A model generated the notes under the pieces. It was not told the DNA's origin and did no database searches. It saw only the letters and a program-made list of their open reading frames with translations. DNA of 64,000 nucleotides from Alitiscatomonas aceti (GTDB lineage: Bacteria; Bacillota; Clostridia; Lachnospirales; Lachnospiraceae), in contig NZ_JAOQJF010000014.1 of assembly GCF_025567195.1 (NCBI RefSeq), positions 14,360-78,359 of the forward strand, in the 5' to 3' direction. Shown here one piece after another: positions 26,223-33,915 of the stretch (position 1 is its first letter; every line of letters starts with the position of its first letter). A program made the position numbers and the translations under genes.

Positions 26223-27455
26223 ATGGAAATGAAGGAGCTCACACTGGAAAAATTTGAGGAAGCGTCGGAGATCGTTGAAAAAGTGACCCAGGAAACGAAG
26301 CTGATCTTCAGCGAATACTTCTCAAGCCTGTCTGGAAACAAGGTATATTTTAAGCCGGAAAACATGCAGCGGACCGGCGCTTATAAGGTCCGGGGCGCTT
26401 ACTATAAGATCAGCCAGCTTTCAGACCAGGAAAAGGAGAAGGGGCTGATCACTGCCTCTGCGGGAAACCATGCCCAGGGCGTGGCTTATGCGGCCAGGCT
26501 GGCAGGTGTAAAGGCCACAGTGGTGATGCCGGTGACGACCCCTCTGATCAAGGTGAACCGGACAAAAAGCCTGGGAGCCGATGTGGTGCTGTCCGGGAAT
26601 GTATTTGACGAGGCCTGTGCCCATGCATATGAGCTGGCCGAGGAGCACGGCTATACCTTCGTTCATCCTTTCAATGACCTTCAGATCGCCACAGGCCAGG
26701 GAAGCATCGCCATGGAGATCATAAAGGAGCTTCCCACCGTGGACTATATCCTGGTTCCTGTGGGCGGCGGAGGGCTCTGCACAGGAGTTTCCACCCTGGC
26801 AAAGCTTCTGAACCCTAAGGTAAAGGTCATTGCTGTGGAACCGGCAGGAGCCGCTTGCTTAAAGGCCTCCCTGGAAGCCGGGAAGGTGGTATCTGTTCCG
26901 GCCATCAACACCATTGCCGACGGTACGGCAGTACAAACGCCCGGCGATAAGCTTTTTCCCTATCTCCAGGCCAATGTGGATGAGGTGATCACCATTGAGG
27001 ACTCTGAGCTGACCCTGTCCTTCCTGGACATGGCGGAAAACCACAAGATGATCGTGGAAAATTCCGGACTTTTAACGGTGGCTGCCTTAAAGCATCTGGA
27101 TTTCAAGGGAAAGAAGGTAGTCTCTGTTTTAAGCGGCGGCAATATGGATGTGCTGACCATGGCCACTGTGGTCCAGAATGGCTTGATCCTGCGGGACCGT
27201 ATTTTTACAGTTTCTGTGATGCTGCCCGATAAGCCGGGCCAGCTGGCCGACGTATCTGCCCTGATCGCAAAGCTCCAGGGAAATGTGATCAAGCTGGATC
27301 ATAACGTATTTGCCAATGTAAACCGTTCTGCCGGGGTCCTTCTCACCATCACCATGGAAACCTTTGGAACGGAGCATAAAAAACAGATCCTCCAGGCCCT
27401 GGAGGACGCTGGATATGCTCCGTCTGCGGAGCGGACCTCCAGGATCTATATGTAG
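26223..27455 (+). CDS. ilvA: Threonine ammonia-lyase with C-terminal ACT domain
   Basis: 410 aa PLP enzyme that deaminates threonine to 2-ketobutyrate. PLP lysine in RTGAYKVRGAYY (about Lys52); glycine-rich phosphate loop VGGGGLCTG. A C-terminal ACT-like regulatory domain (about 325-405) starts RIFTVSVMLPDKPGQLADV. This TdcB-like arrangement may serve isoleucine synthesis, with IlvBN in the same window, or threonine fermentation. The start at 26223 has AGGAG 10 bases upstream; it may be read from the smc-ftsY transcript. Confidence 0.9.
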   Translation: MEMKELTLEKFEEASEIVEKVTQETKLIFSEYFSSLSGNKVYFKPENMQRTGAYKVRGAYYKISQLSDQEKEKGLITASAGNHAQGVAYAARLAGVKATVVMPVTTPLIKVNRTKSLGADVVLSGNVFDEACAHAYELAEEHGYTFVHPFNDLQIATGQGSIAMEIIKELPTVDYILVPVGGGGLCTGVSTLAKLLNPKVKVIAVEPAGAACLKASLEAGKVVSVPAINTIADGTAVQTPGDKLFPYLQANVDEVITIEDSELTLSFLDMAENHKMIVENSGLLTVAALKHLDFKGKKVVSVLSGGNMDVLTMATVVQNGLILRDRIFTVSVMLPDKPGQLADVSALIAKLQGNVIKLDHNVFANVNRSAGVLLTITMETFGTEHKKQILQALEDAGYAPSAERTSRIYM

Positions 27456-27480
27456 GCCGGAGAAGATCTGGTATGAAATT

Positions 27481-27508
27481 CCGGCCTGTTCCAGATACCG
27501 CAGGCCGG
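27481..27508. repeat. Hairpin just upstream of the CLC gene
   Basis: CCGGCCTG and CAGGCCGG arms (8 bp) around a 12-base loop, ending six bases before the ribosome site of the channel gene. No T-run follows, so it is a leader stem or a weak end point for ilvA rather than a clear terminator. Confidence 0.5.
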
Positions 27509-27527
27509 AGCAAAAGGGGATATGATT

Positions 27528-28778
27528 ATGAATACAAGAGAAGATCTGCCAGGGATCGTAGGGAACGGCGTTTACTTTGTACGCTGGACGCTTATTTCCC
27601 TCCTGATGGGAACGGTCTGCGGCCTGGTGGGAACAGCCTTCGGGTTTGGTGTTGCTTATTCCCAGCAGTTTTTCCGCGAGAATCCATTTATGCTCTTTCT
27701 GATGCCTGTATCCGGCATCCTCATCGTACTGGTGCATAAGGCCCTGGACCAGGTGGGAAATAAGGGGACCAATCTGATCCTGGAATCTATTTCCTCCACG
27801 GAGCAGATCCGTTTTTCCACGCTGCCCTGTATTTTTATTTCCACCATCCTGAGCCATCTGACAGGCGCTTCCGCAGGCAAAGAGGGGGCGGCGCTGCAGA
27901 TCGGGGGATGCATTGGAAATACCCTGGGCGGTCTTTTTCATATGGATGAGCGGGATAAAAAGGTTGCCATCATGAGCGGCATGAGCGGCTGCTTCGGAGC
28001 TATTTTCGGGACTCCCCTGGCCGCCTCCATGTTTGGGATGGAAGTGATCAGCGTCGGTGTTGCGTATTACGCGGCTCTTGTTCCCTGTGTGTTTTCCGCC
28101 TTTATCGGCTCCTTCATCTCCTCCAGGCTGGGGCTCCATGGAGAAGCCTTTACCATCCTTCATGTACCGGAATTTTCCCTTAAGCCGGCGGCTCTCATTG
28201 TGCTCCTGGCTCTTTTGGGCGCCTTTGTCAGCGTATGCTTCTGCATCCTGCTTCATGAGGTCCAGAAGCTTTATAAGGCAAAGCTGCAGAATGTCTATGC
28301 CCGGATCCTCACGGCATCCGCCCTGTTCATCGGCCTTTCTCTGGTATTCGGGCGGGAATACTGCGGAGCTGGCTTTAACCTGGTGGAGGCCGCCATGGAG
28401 GGAAATGTTCCCTATGAGGCCTTTCTGTTAAAAATGCTTTTTACTGCAGTCGCCCTGGGCGGTGGCTTTAAGGGCGGAGAGATCGTCCCGACCCTGGCAG
28501 TGGGAGCGTCCATGGGCGCAGCCTTCGGAAATCTCCTGGGCTTTGAGCCGTCCCTGTGCGCGGCCTGCGGTATGCTGGCCCTGTTCGCCGGTGTGACCAA
28601 CTGTCCGGTGGCCACCATATTTATGGGCTTTGAGCTGTTTGGGTTTGAGGGGATGAAATATTTTGCCCTGGCCGTATCTGTAAGCTTTGCTCTTTCCGGT
28701 TATTATGGTCTGTACAGCAGCCAGAAATTTACCTATTCCAAGACGAGGACTGAATTTATCAATCGAAAGGCCCATTAG
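27528..28778 (+). CDS. CLC family chloride (or fluoride) channel/antiporter
   Basis: About 416 aa with 10 or more membrane helices. Filter motifs: GASAGKEGAALQIGG (gating Glu present, Lys for Arg, Ala where the usual GREGP has Pro) and GGGFKGGEIVPTLAVG. The missing proline is a feature shared with CLC-F fluoride antiporters (GREGT), so fluoride export is an alternative, but no fluoride riboswitch-like leader is seen. Start 27528 is preferred: AAGGGGA lies seven bases upstream, whereas ATG 27522 is only one base from it. Confidence 0.8.
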   Translation: MNTREDLPGIVGNGVYFVRWTLISLLMGTVCGLVGTAFGFGVAYSQQFFRENPFMLFLMPVSGILIVLVHKALDQVGNKGTNLILESISSTEQIRFSTLPCIFISTILSHLTGASAGKEGAALQIGGCIGNTLGGLFHMDERDKKVAIMSGMSGCFGAIFGTPLAASMFGMEVISVGVAYYAALVPCVFSAFIGSFISSRLGLHGEAFTILHVPEFSLKPAALIVLLALLGAFVSVCFCILLHEVQKLYKAKLQNVYARILTASALFIGLSLVFGREYCGAGFNLVEAAMEGNVPYEAFLLKMLFTAVALGGGFKGGEIVPTLAVGASMGAAFGNLLGFEPSLCAACGMLALFAGVTNCPVATIFMGFELFGFEGMKYFALAVSVSFALSGYYGLYSSQKFTYSKTRTEFINRKAH

Positions 28779-28789
28779 TCTTTCGCAGC

Positions 28790-28839
28790 AGAGGGCTTCA
28801 GGGAGGCAGATATTACCCTGGAAAGCCCTCTATTTTTTT
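28790..28839 (+). terminator. Terminator after the CLC gene
   Basis: AGAGGGCTT...CAGGG pairs with CCCTGG..AAGCCCTCT, followed by A and seven T residues (28833-28839). Confidence 0.88.
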
Positions 28840-28849
28840 AGAAAATATC

Positions 28850-28877
28850 TTGCAATATTCCGAAAACACTGTATAAT
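28850..28877 (+). promoter_or_regulatory. SigA-type promoter of the cytidylate-kinase-like gene
   Basis: TTGCAA (28850-28855), 16-base spacer, TATAAT (28872-28877); the start codon is 42 bases beyond. Confidence 0.7.
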
Positions 28878-28918
28878 ATATGTTATAGACTTGCAATTGC
28901 AGAGAGGAGCTGTGGGAT

Positions 28919-29557
28919 ATGAGTGATAAATTAATTATTACCATTGGCAGAGAATGCGGAAGCGGAGGCAGACATATCGGACAGAAGCTGGCAGAAGAGA
29001 TGGGTGTTAAATGCTACGACAAGGAGCTTCTTACCCTGGCGGCGAAAAAGAGCGGACTCTGCAGAGAACTGTTTGAGACACATGATGAAAAACCCACCAG
29101 CAGCTTTTTATATTCCCTTGTGATGGATACATACTCCATGGGATATACAAATTCCGCTTATATGGATATGCCCATCAACCATAAGATCTTTCTGGCCCAG
29201 TTCGATACGATCAAGCAGCTGGCCTCGGAGGAATCCTGCGTGATCATCGGCCGCTGCGCCGATTATGCCCTGGCAGAATTCCCCAATGTGGTCTCTGTAT
29301 TTATTACCGCGGATGAGGATGTAAAGATCCGGACTCTGATGGAACGCCATCAGATCTCTGAAGCCCAGGCCAGGGATGTTATGATCAAGACCGATAAGAA
29401 GAGGGCCAGCTATTATAATTATTACTCCAGCAAGCGCTGGGGAGATTCAAAAAGCTATGACCTTTGCATCAACAGCAGCAAAACCGGAGCAGACGGAGCC
29501 ATAAAGGTCATCCGGGAATTTGCCAGGATCAAGCAGGAATATGCAAAAATAAAGTAA
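28919..29557 (+). CDS. Cytidylate kinase-like family protein
   Basis: 212 aa P-loop kinase of the Cytidylate_kin2 type. The N terminus ITIGRECGSGGRHIGQKLAEEMG (about 7-29) is the variant P-loop of this family (GSGG in place of GxxGxGKS/T); the following YDKELL is also typical. These proteins are common in Lachnospiraceae, often several per genome, with no proven substrate. A single-gene unit with its own promoter and terminator. Confidence 0.85.
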   Translation: MSDKLIITIGRECGSGGRHIGQKLAEEMGVKCYDKELLTLAAKKSGLCRELFETHDEKPTSSFLYSLVMDTYSMGYTNSAYMDMPINHKIFLAQFDTIKQLASEESCVIIGRCADYALAEFPNVVSVFITADEDVKIRTLMERHQISEAQARDVMIKTDKKRASYYNYYSSKRWGDSKSYDLCINSSKTGADGAIKVIREFARIKQEYAKIK

Positions 29558-29567
29558 AAGGACAGAT

Positions 29568-29620
29568 AAAAAAGCCTACCCAGTCCCGGCAGAAGCCGGA
29601 TGGCTGCGGAGGCTTTTTTT
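29568..29620 (+). terminator. Terminator after the cytidylate-kinase-like gene
   Basis: AAAAAAGCCT (29568-29577) pairs with AGGCTTTTTT (29610-29619), with an inner CCGGC/GCCGG stem; the T-run runs to 29620. Confidence 0.85.
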
Positions 29621-29747
29621 GCGGACAGGCAAAAAAATTAAGAAAGAATTTAAGAAATCCAGACGGGTTGTATGATATACTTATCGTGCTGTCTTTAGCC
29701 CGTCCGGCAGCGCCTATCTACGAGAATTTTACAGCAGGTATTACGAT

Positions 29748-31847
29748 ATGAAAAAAAATCTGAATCTATATAAGGGGATGCGTCCTGCGGCCGTGATGCT
29801 CCTTTGTACATGCATTGCATTTTCGGCCGTCATGCCCTACGTCCCGCCGGCATTACCGGCAGCAGCGGAGAAGTCTTCCTCGGAAGCAGAGCGTCCTTCG
29901 GAAACGGCTTCCACGGCCAGGGAAGAAACGGAGACAGAAGAGAGCAGAGAAACGGCTGCCGCCATGGATGAGACGGCTCCAGCCCCGTACAGGCTCAATT
30001 TTGCCCATATGTATGAGGAAGGGGCAGAAGAAAGCTATGCGGAAATCCTTATGAAGGAGCTGATCCGGAAGGATTCCCAGTGGTACGCGGGTATCTATGA
30101 TATGGCTAATATGGCTCCCTCCAGACTGGCTTCACGTCTGGGACGTTCCCAGGCCAAGGTACTGGGAAAACACAATCCTGCCTCCTTATCACAGGATCCG
30201 GAGGATCCTTCGACCTGGGCGGTGGAGCATTTTAAAAATGTCCGTGTATCCTTTTATGACGGAGATGGAAATATCACGTCTGCTGTATCCAATGCCCAGC
30301 AGATCCTTTCCATGGCAAGCGTATACTGTTATTACAATGAGATCCACGACCTGGACCAGATCCGGCAATACACAGACCAGCTTTGGAGTGCTTCCCATTC
30401 TTACAGCGCGTCCATGGGAGATGTATATTTCTGCGGCGGCTGTGTGGATCCATCCCAGATCCCTTCCGGAGAGGAGACAGATTCCGAGCTGGAGGGAGAG
30501 GATCATTTTAATGGAGAAAGCAGTATCAATACGGAAATTTCCGTTGCTGAATCCAGCCAGGCCGCAGAAGGGACCGGTGAAGATGGAGAGAGCATATCCG
30601 GTGCCTCCGGTGATTCCTTCAGTTCGGGCCTCGTATCGGACCCTTTTTCAGGAGGAAATTCCGGAAGCCTTGCAGCTTCTTCTACAGAAAAAACAACACC
30701 AGCCTTTGCCGGAACCACAGTCCAGGTGGAGACCACCACCAGTCCCCTGGATTCTCTAGCCGAAACTGCTGAAAGCGTATACATGGAAGAGACAAAGCCA
30801 AAGGTTACCATTGTAAGGCCCGGAGAGTCTAAGGAAAGCCAGGAAATGTCCAGCGCTGCTTCGTCTGCGCCCCAGACGTCCGGATCTGCTGGTCCGACGG
30901 CTGCCTCTTCACAGGCCCCATCCCCGGTCTCCTCAGAAGCACCAACCCCCGAGCCCCAGCCAACAGAGCCAACAGAAAGCCGGAATGCTGTGATCATCCG
31001 GCCAGAGGAGCCGGATCAGGCTGCTCTGGTCTTTGATCCGGAAGCAGCAGATATGCTTAAGGGGGATCACCGTATATATACAGCCGCAGTTTCGTCAGAA
31101 AGCTCCAGGAGCGCATCCTCCCAGACATCCCTCATCTGCCCCGGACACATCGATCTGAGGATCACTGCCAAAGTCCAGAGCCTGGAGGAGGCTGAAAGCC
31201 TGTTTTCCATAGATCCTGCTGGAAACACAGTGGAAGAGGGAAGCGCCTGGGCTGGCTGGAATGACCGTGCACGGGCCTTTGTAAACCACATCAGCCGTCA
31301 AGACTGGACGGAGCTTTATGACATCAGTGTTACGGTGGAAGGCACCAAAGCCCCGCTTTCCAGTACAGAGATCGAATCCTATATGAAAAAAATTCCGTCT
31401 GACACATCAGAGGAACGGAAGGAGATCATCCGTTTTGCACTGCAGTCTGTGGGAAAGGTTCCCTATTACTGGGGCGGCAAGGCCAGCGCCAGAAATTACA
31501 GCGGCAACAGCTTTGGTTCCATTACGATCCCCGACCACAGGGGCCGTATCCTGAAGGGGCTCGACTGCTCCGGCTGGATCAACTGGGTATACTGGTCTGT
31601 GACAGGCGAACGCCTTCCTTATGAGGGGACCGAGGGGCTTAAGTCCACGGGACGGCCGGTGAACCGAGCAGACCTAAAGCCCGGGGATATTATCGTCATC
31701 ACCGGAAAAACTCCCCATGTGATCATGTTTTTAAACTGGGCGCCCAATGGGCAGATCCAGTGTATCCATGAGACTGGCTCCGCAGATAACGTGACCGTAG
31801 GCGTCATGACAGCCAACTGGCCGTATTACAGGAATCTGCTGGATTAA
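29748..31847 (+). CDS. Large secreted NlpC/P60 cell-wall hydrolase
   Basis: 699 aa. N-terminal signal segment (hydrophobic 11-40), Glu/Thr-rich stretch, an unknown domain (about 80-240), then a Ser/Thr/Pro/Glu-rich, probably disordered linker (about 245-425) and a second region. The C-terminal NlpC/P60 peptidase (about 560-699) has Cys near 606 (LDCSGWINW), His near 657 (HVIMFL) and a third polar residue near 674 (HETG). Probably cleaves peptide stems of peptidoglycan (D-Glu-meso-DAP bond in known members). Single gene; its ribosome site is weak (AGCAGG). Confidence 0.85.
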   Translation: MKKNLNLYKGMRPAAVMLLCTCIAFSAVMPYVPPALPAAAEKSSSEAERPSETASTAREETETEESRETAAAMDETAPAPYRLNFAHMYEEGAEESYAEILMKELIRKDSQWYAGIYDMANMAPSRLASRLGRSQAKVLGKHNPASLSQDPEDPSTWAVEHFKNVRVSFYDGDGNITSAVSNAQQILSMASVYCYYNEIHDLDQIRQYTDQLWSASHSYSASMGDVYFCGGCVDPSQIPSGEETDSELEGEDHFNGESSINTEISVAESSQAAEGTGEDGESISGASGDSFSSGLVSDPFSGGNSGSLAASSTEKTTPAFAGTTVQVETTTSPLDSLAETAESVYMEETKPKVTIVRPGESKESQEMSSAASSAPQTSGSAGPTAASSQAPSPVSSEAPTPEPQPTEPTESRNAVIIRPEEPDQAALVFDPEAADMLKGDHRIYTAAVSSESSRSASSQTSLICPGHIDLRITAKVQSLEEAESLFSIDPAGNTVEEGSAWAGWNDRARAFVNHISRQDWTELYDISVTVEGTKAPLSSTEIESYMKKIPSDTSEERKEIIRFALQSVGKVPYYWGGKASARNYSGNSFGSITIPDHRGRILKGLDCSGWINWVYWSVTGERLPYEGTEGLKSTGRPVNRADLKPGDIIVITGKTPHVIMFLNWAPNGQIQCIHETGSADNVTVGVMTANWPYYRNLLD

Positions 31848-31870
31848 ACAAACTTAAATGTTTAAGTGAA

Positions 31871-31898
31871 CAGACCTCCAGGTTATCCTGGAGGTCTG
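31871..31898. terminator. 12-bp hairpin after the NlpC/P60 gene
   Basis: CAGACCTCCAGG and its complement flank TTAT at 31883-31886. Very stable, but not followed by T residues on either strand, so termination there is likely yet not proven. A small CTTAAA/TTTAAG palindrome lies just before it. Confidence 0.55.
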
Positions 31899-31997
31899 TG
31901 ACTGATATAGGGCAGAAATTATTTCTTCCAGCATTGGACAGCGATAACCGGTCTGTGGGTCTTCTCCAGCGCGACTGCAGACGGCTTTTTTATGCAG

Positions 31998-32546
31998 CTA
32001 CATGTCTTTCAGAAGGCTGCTGATAAGGATCTCCAAATCCGGATACAATCCGGCGCTGACCGGGCTGTGGAACGGGAAGATGATCGGAGCGGCGTCTTCG
32101 GCGTAACGGTATACGGTAGTACGTTCCTTCTCTGGATCCACGATCCAGTATTCCTGGACCCCAGCCTCAGAATACAGAGTGTTCTTTGTGGAATAATCCA
32201 TCCGACGACTGGAAGGAGAGACAATTTCAATGATCCAGTCAGGAGCACCGAAACAGCCATGGTCATGGAGCTTGTTCCGGTCGCAGATTACGGAGATATC
32301 CGGTTCCACCCAATTTTTATCATCGGCATCCAGGTTCACGGCGAAAGGGGCCATAAGCAGCTGGCAGTTTCCAGCATGAGAGAAGATATATTCCTGGATC
32401 ACGAAAGACAGCTTAGCGATCAGAAATTGATGCCGATAGCTGGGCGGGGCCATATCATACAGGGTCCCGTCTATCAGCTCGGCGCGCTGACCCTCTGGAA
32501 GGTTCCAGTAGTCTTTTGATGTATGGTACTGTTTTGGTAATGGCAT
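31998..32546 (-). CDS. Uma2 family (DUF820) restriction-endonuclease-fold protein
   Basis: 182 aa. The PD-(D/E)xK fold is recognisable: the N-terminal AELIDGTLYDMAPPSYRHQF block, WVEPDISVICD, and GAPDWIIEIVSPSSRRMD with catalytic Asp and Glu, then the TKNTLYSEAGVQEYWIVDPE segment. The Lys of TKN completes the active site. The family is abundant in cyanobacteria and scattered in Firmicutes; function unknown, likely nuclease. AGGAGGTGCAAT precedes the ATG. Alone, with no toxin or transposase neighbour. Confidence 0.85.
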   Translation of the reverse strand: MPLPKQYHTSKDYWNLPEGQRAELIDGTLYDMAPPSYRHQFLIAKLSFVIQEYIFSHAGNCQLLMAPFAVNLDADDKNWVEPDISVICDRNKLHDHGCFGAPDWIIEIVSPSSRRMDYSTKNTLYSEAGVQEYWIVDPEKERTTVYRYAEDAAPIIFPFHSPVSAGLYPDLEILISSLLKDM

Positions 32547-32638
32547 ATTGCACCTCCTGGGAATCTATTATATATTTATGATTCATTTCTTTTTCTAAAA
32601 TCCAGTACAAGAAAAAATGAGGTCACATAAAACCAAGT

Positions 32639-32727
32639 AAAGGCGGAAAGTCTATAAACTATTCGTTAAAGAAGGCTTTCACGCATAGTTATAGATCGCT
32701 CTGCAATCAGCATTCCCCCGCCTTTTT
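32639..32727. other. Nested inverted-repeat element with terminator-like end
   Basis: Outer arms AAAGGCGG (32639-32646) and CCGCCTTTTT (32718-32727) enclose inner arms TCTATAAACTAT (32651-32662) and ATAGTTATAGA (about 32685-32695, one bulge). On the plus strand it ends in five T residues like an intrinsic terminator; on the minus strand it lies downstream of the 31-residue ORF. It may terminate that transcript or end an antisense RNA. Confidence 0.5.
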
Positions 32728-32768
32728 CTGCCCTCAGCCGTCTCTCTCCATACTCCTGCCTTCCATAT

Positions 32769-32864
32769 CTATTTGACAAGCAAAGGCAGATAATATTCCA
32801 CAAACAGATAAACGACTGTGAGCACGATCCCGACAACCAGCACCCGGTTCATTACTTTTCTCAT
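32769..32864 (-). CDS. Candidate 31-residue membrane peptide
   Basis: MRKVMNRVLVVGIVLTVVYL and 11 more residues: a basic N terminus, one membrane-spanning segment and a short Lys-ended tail. AAAGGA lies eight to nine bases before the ATG, and a promoter with an extended -10 lies about 100 bases upstream. The open frame continues further upstream to 33068, but that part crosses the promoter and has no ribosome site. The family is not recognised; such peptides include type I toxins and regulators of membrane proteins. The interval 32547-33123 otherwise holds only the structured element at 32639-32727 and these control sequences. Confidence 0.5.
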   Translation of the reverse strand: MRKVMNRVLVVGIVLTVVYLFVEYYLPLLVK

Positions 32865-32944
32865 AACAATTTTCCTTTCTTTTTCATTATGTATAGACAG
32901 CGCCAGAACCATTAAAGGTACGGCATAATACGCCCATTCTGTAT

Positions 32945-32994
32945 CATGAACGTTCATGTTTTTGATTATAGCACATTCATGATCCATGCTACAA
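32945..32994 (-). promoter_or_regulatory. Promoter with 14-bp palindromic operator for the small peptide
   Basis: Minus strand: TTGTAG (32989-32994), 18-base spacer, TATAAT (32965-32970) with an upstream TG (extended -10). The perfect palindrome CATGAACGTTCATG (32945-32958) falls at the expected transcription start, a typical repressor site. It lacks the four-base spacing of LexA boxes. Confidence 0.6.
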
Positions 32995-33123
32995 GGAGTT
33001 CTTGCATTATCCCTTTGGTTCTGGTATGATGGTCCATGGGCACAACTATTCGTGAAATACGTTTCCAATAGAACTTGCCCTTTTAATATAATTATTACAG
33101 ATAATTGAGAGGATCAGCAATTT

Positions 33124-33915
33124 ATGAAATTACAGCGACTTTTAAGCCTTGTACGAAAGGCAGTGGACGATTACCAGATGATCTCCGCTGGTGACCGCAT
33201 CGCTATTGGGATCTCCGGAGGAAAGGACAGCCTGGCACTGCTCTTCGCTCTCCATGAGCTCCAGCGTTTTTACCCATTCCCATTCGAGCTTTGTGCATTT
33301 ACTGTGGACCTTGGTTTTGGGATCCAGGATTTTAAAGCCATACAGGCCCTCTGCGACGATTTTTCCATCCCCTATACAGTTATTTCCACGGATATTGCAA
33401 AAATCGTTTTCGAGACCCGCAGAGAATCCAATCCATGCTCTCTCTGCGCAAAAATGCGGAAAGGTGCCTTAAACCAGCAGGCCAGATCCTGCGGCTGCAA
33501 TAAAGTGGCATACGCCCATCACAGGGATGATATTATAGAAACCATGATGCTTTCATTGATCTATGAGGGACGCTTCTATACCTTCTCTCCCCGTACCTAT
33601 CTGGACCGGATGGATCTGACTGTGATCCGCCCCATGATGTACGTCAGCGAAGCAGATATCATTGGATTTAAAAATAAATACCAGCTTCCAGTCTGCAAGA
33701 ATCCATGTCCGGTGGATGGAAAAACCCGGCGGGAATACGTAAAAAATCTCATACGGGATCTGAATCTGGAAAATCCTGGAGTCAAGGATCGCTTTTTCCA
33801 CGCGGTTCTCTCTGGCAACATTCCCGGCTGGCCATCTCCCTCCTCGGATTCCAGAGGCTCTGAAAAAAATAAAGAAGGAAAGGAAGATAATCATGGCATC
33901 TCTCACTTATCATGA
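33124..33915 (+). CDS. TtcA-like tRNA 2-thiocytidine synthetase family protein
   Basis: 263 aa PP-loop ATPase. SGGKDS motif at residues 30-35 and the CxxC pair in NPCSLCAKMRKGAL (about 104-107), with a further Cys in CKNPCP near 196; TtcA uses such Cys to hold an iron-sulfur cluster for C32 thiolation of tRNA. AYAHHRDD matches the TtcA/TilS-type second ATP-binding block. The last 23 bases overlap the Xer-like recombinase gene. The Ser/Asn/Lys-rich C-terminal tail lies in the overlap area. Substrate tRNA inferred from family. Confidence 0.82.
   Translation: MKLQRLLSLVRKAVDDYQMISAGDRIAIGISGGKDSLALLFALHELQRFYPFPFELCAFTVDLGFGIQDFKAIQALCDDFSIPYTVISTDIAKIVFETRRESNPCSLCAKMRKGALNQQARSCGCNKVAYAHHRDDIIETMMLSLIYEGRFYTFSPRTYLDRMDLTVIRPMMYVSEADIIGFKNKYQLPVCKNPCPVDGKTRREYVKNLIRDLNLENPGVKDRFFHAVLSGNIPGWPSPSSDSRGSEKNKEGKEDNHGISHLS

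Noticed and set aside
27456..27527. Fluoride riboswitch before the CLC gene
   Set aside because: Only a simple 8-bp hairpin is present; the conserved fluoride aptamer segments are not seen.
32865..33068. N-terminal extension of the 31-residue peptide to 99 residues
   Set aside because: It would cross the predicted promoter and operator and has no ribosome binding site; hydrophilic, Cys-scattered sequence.
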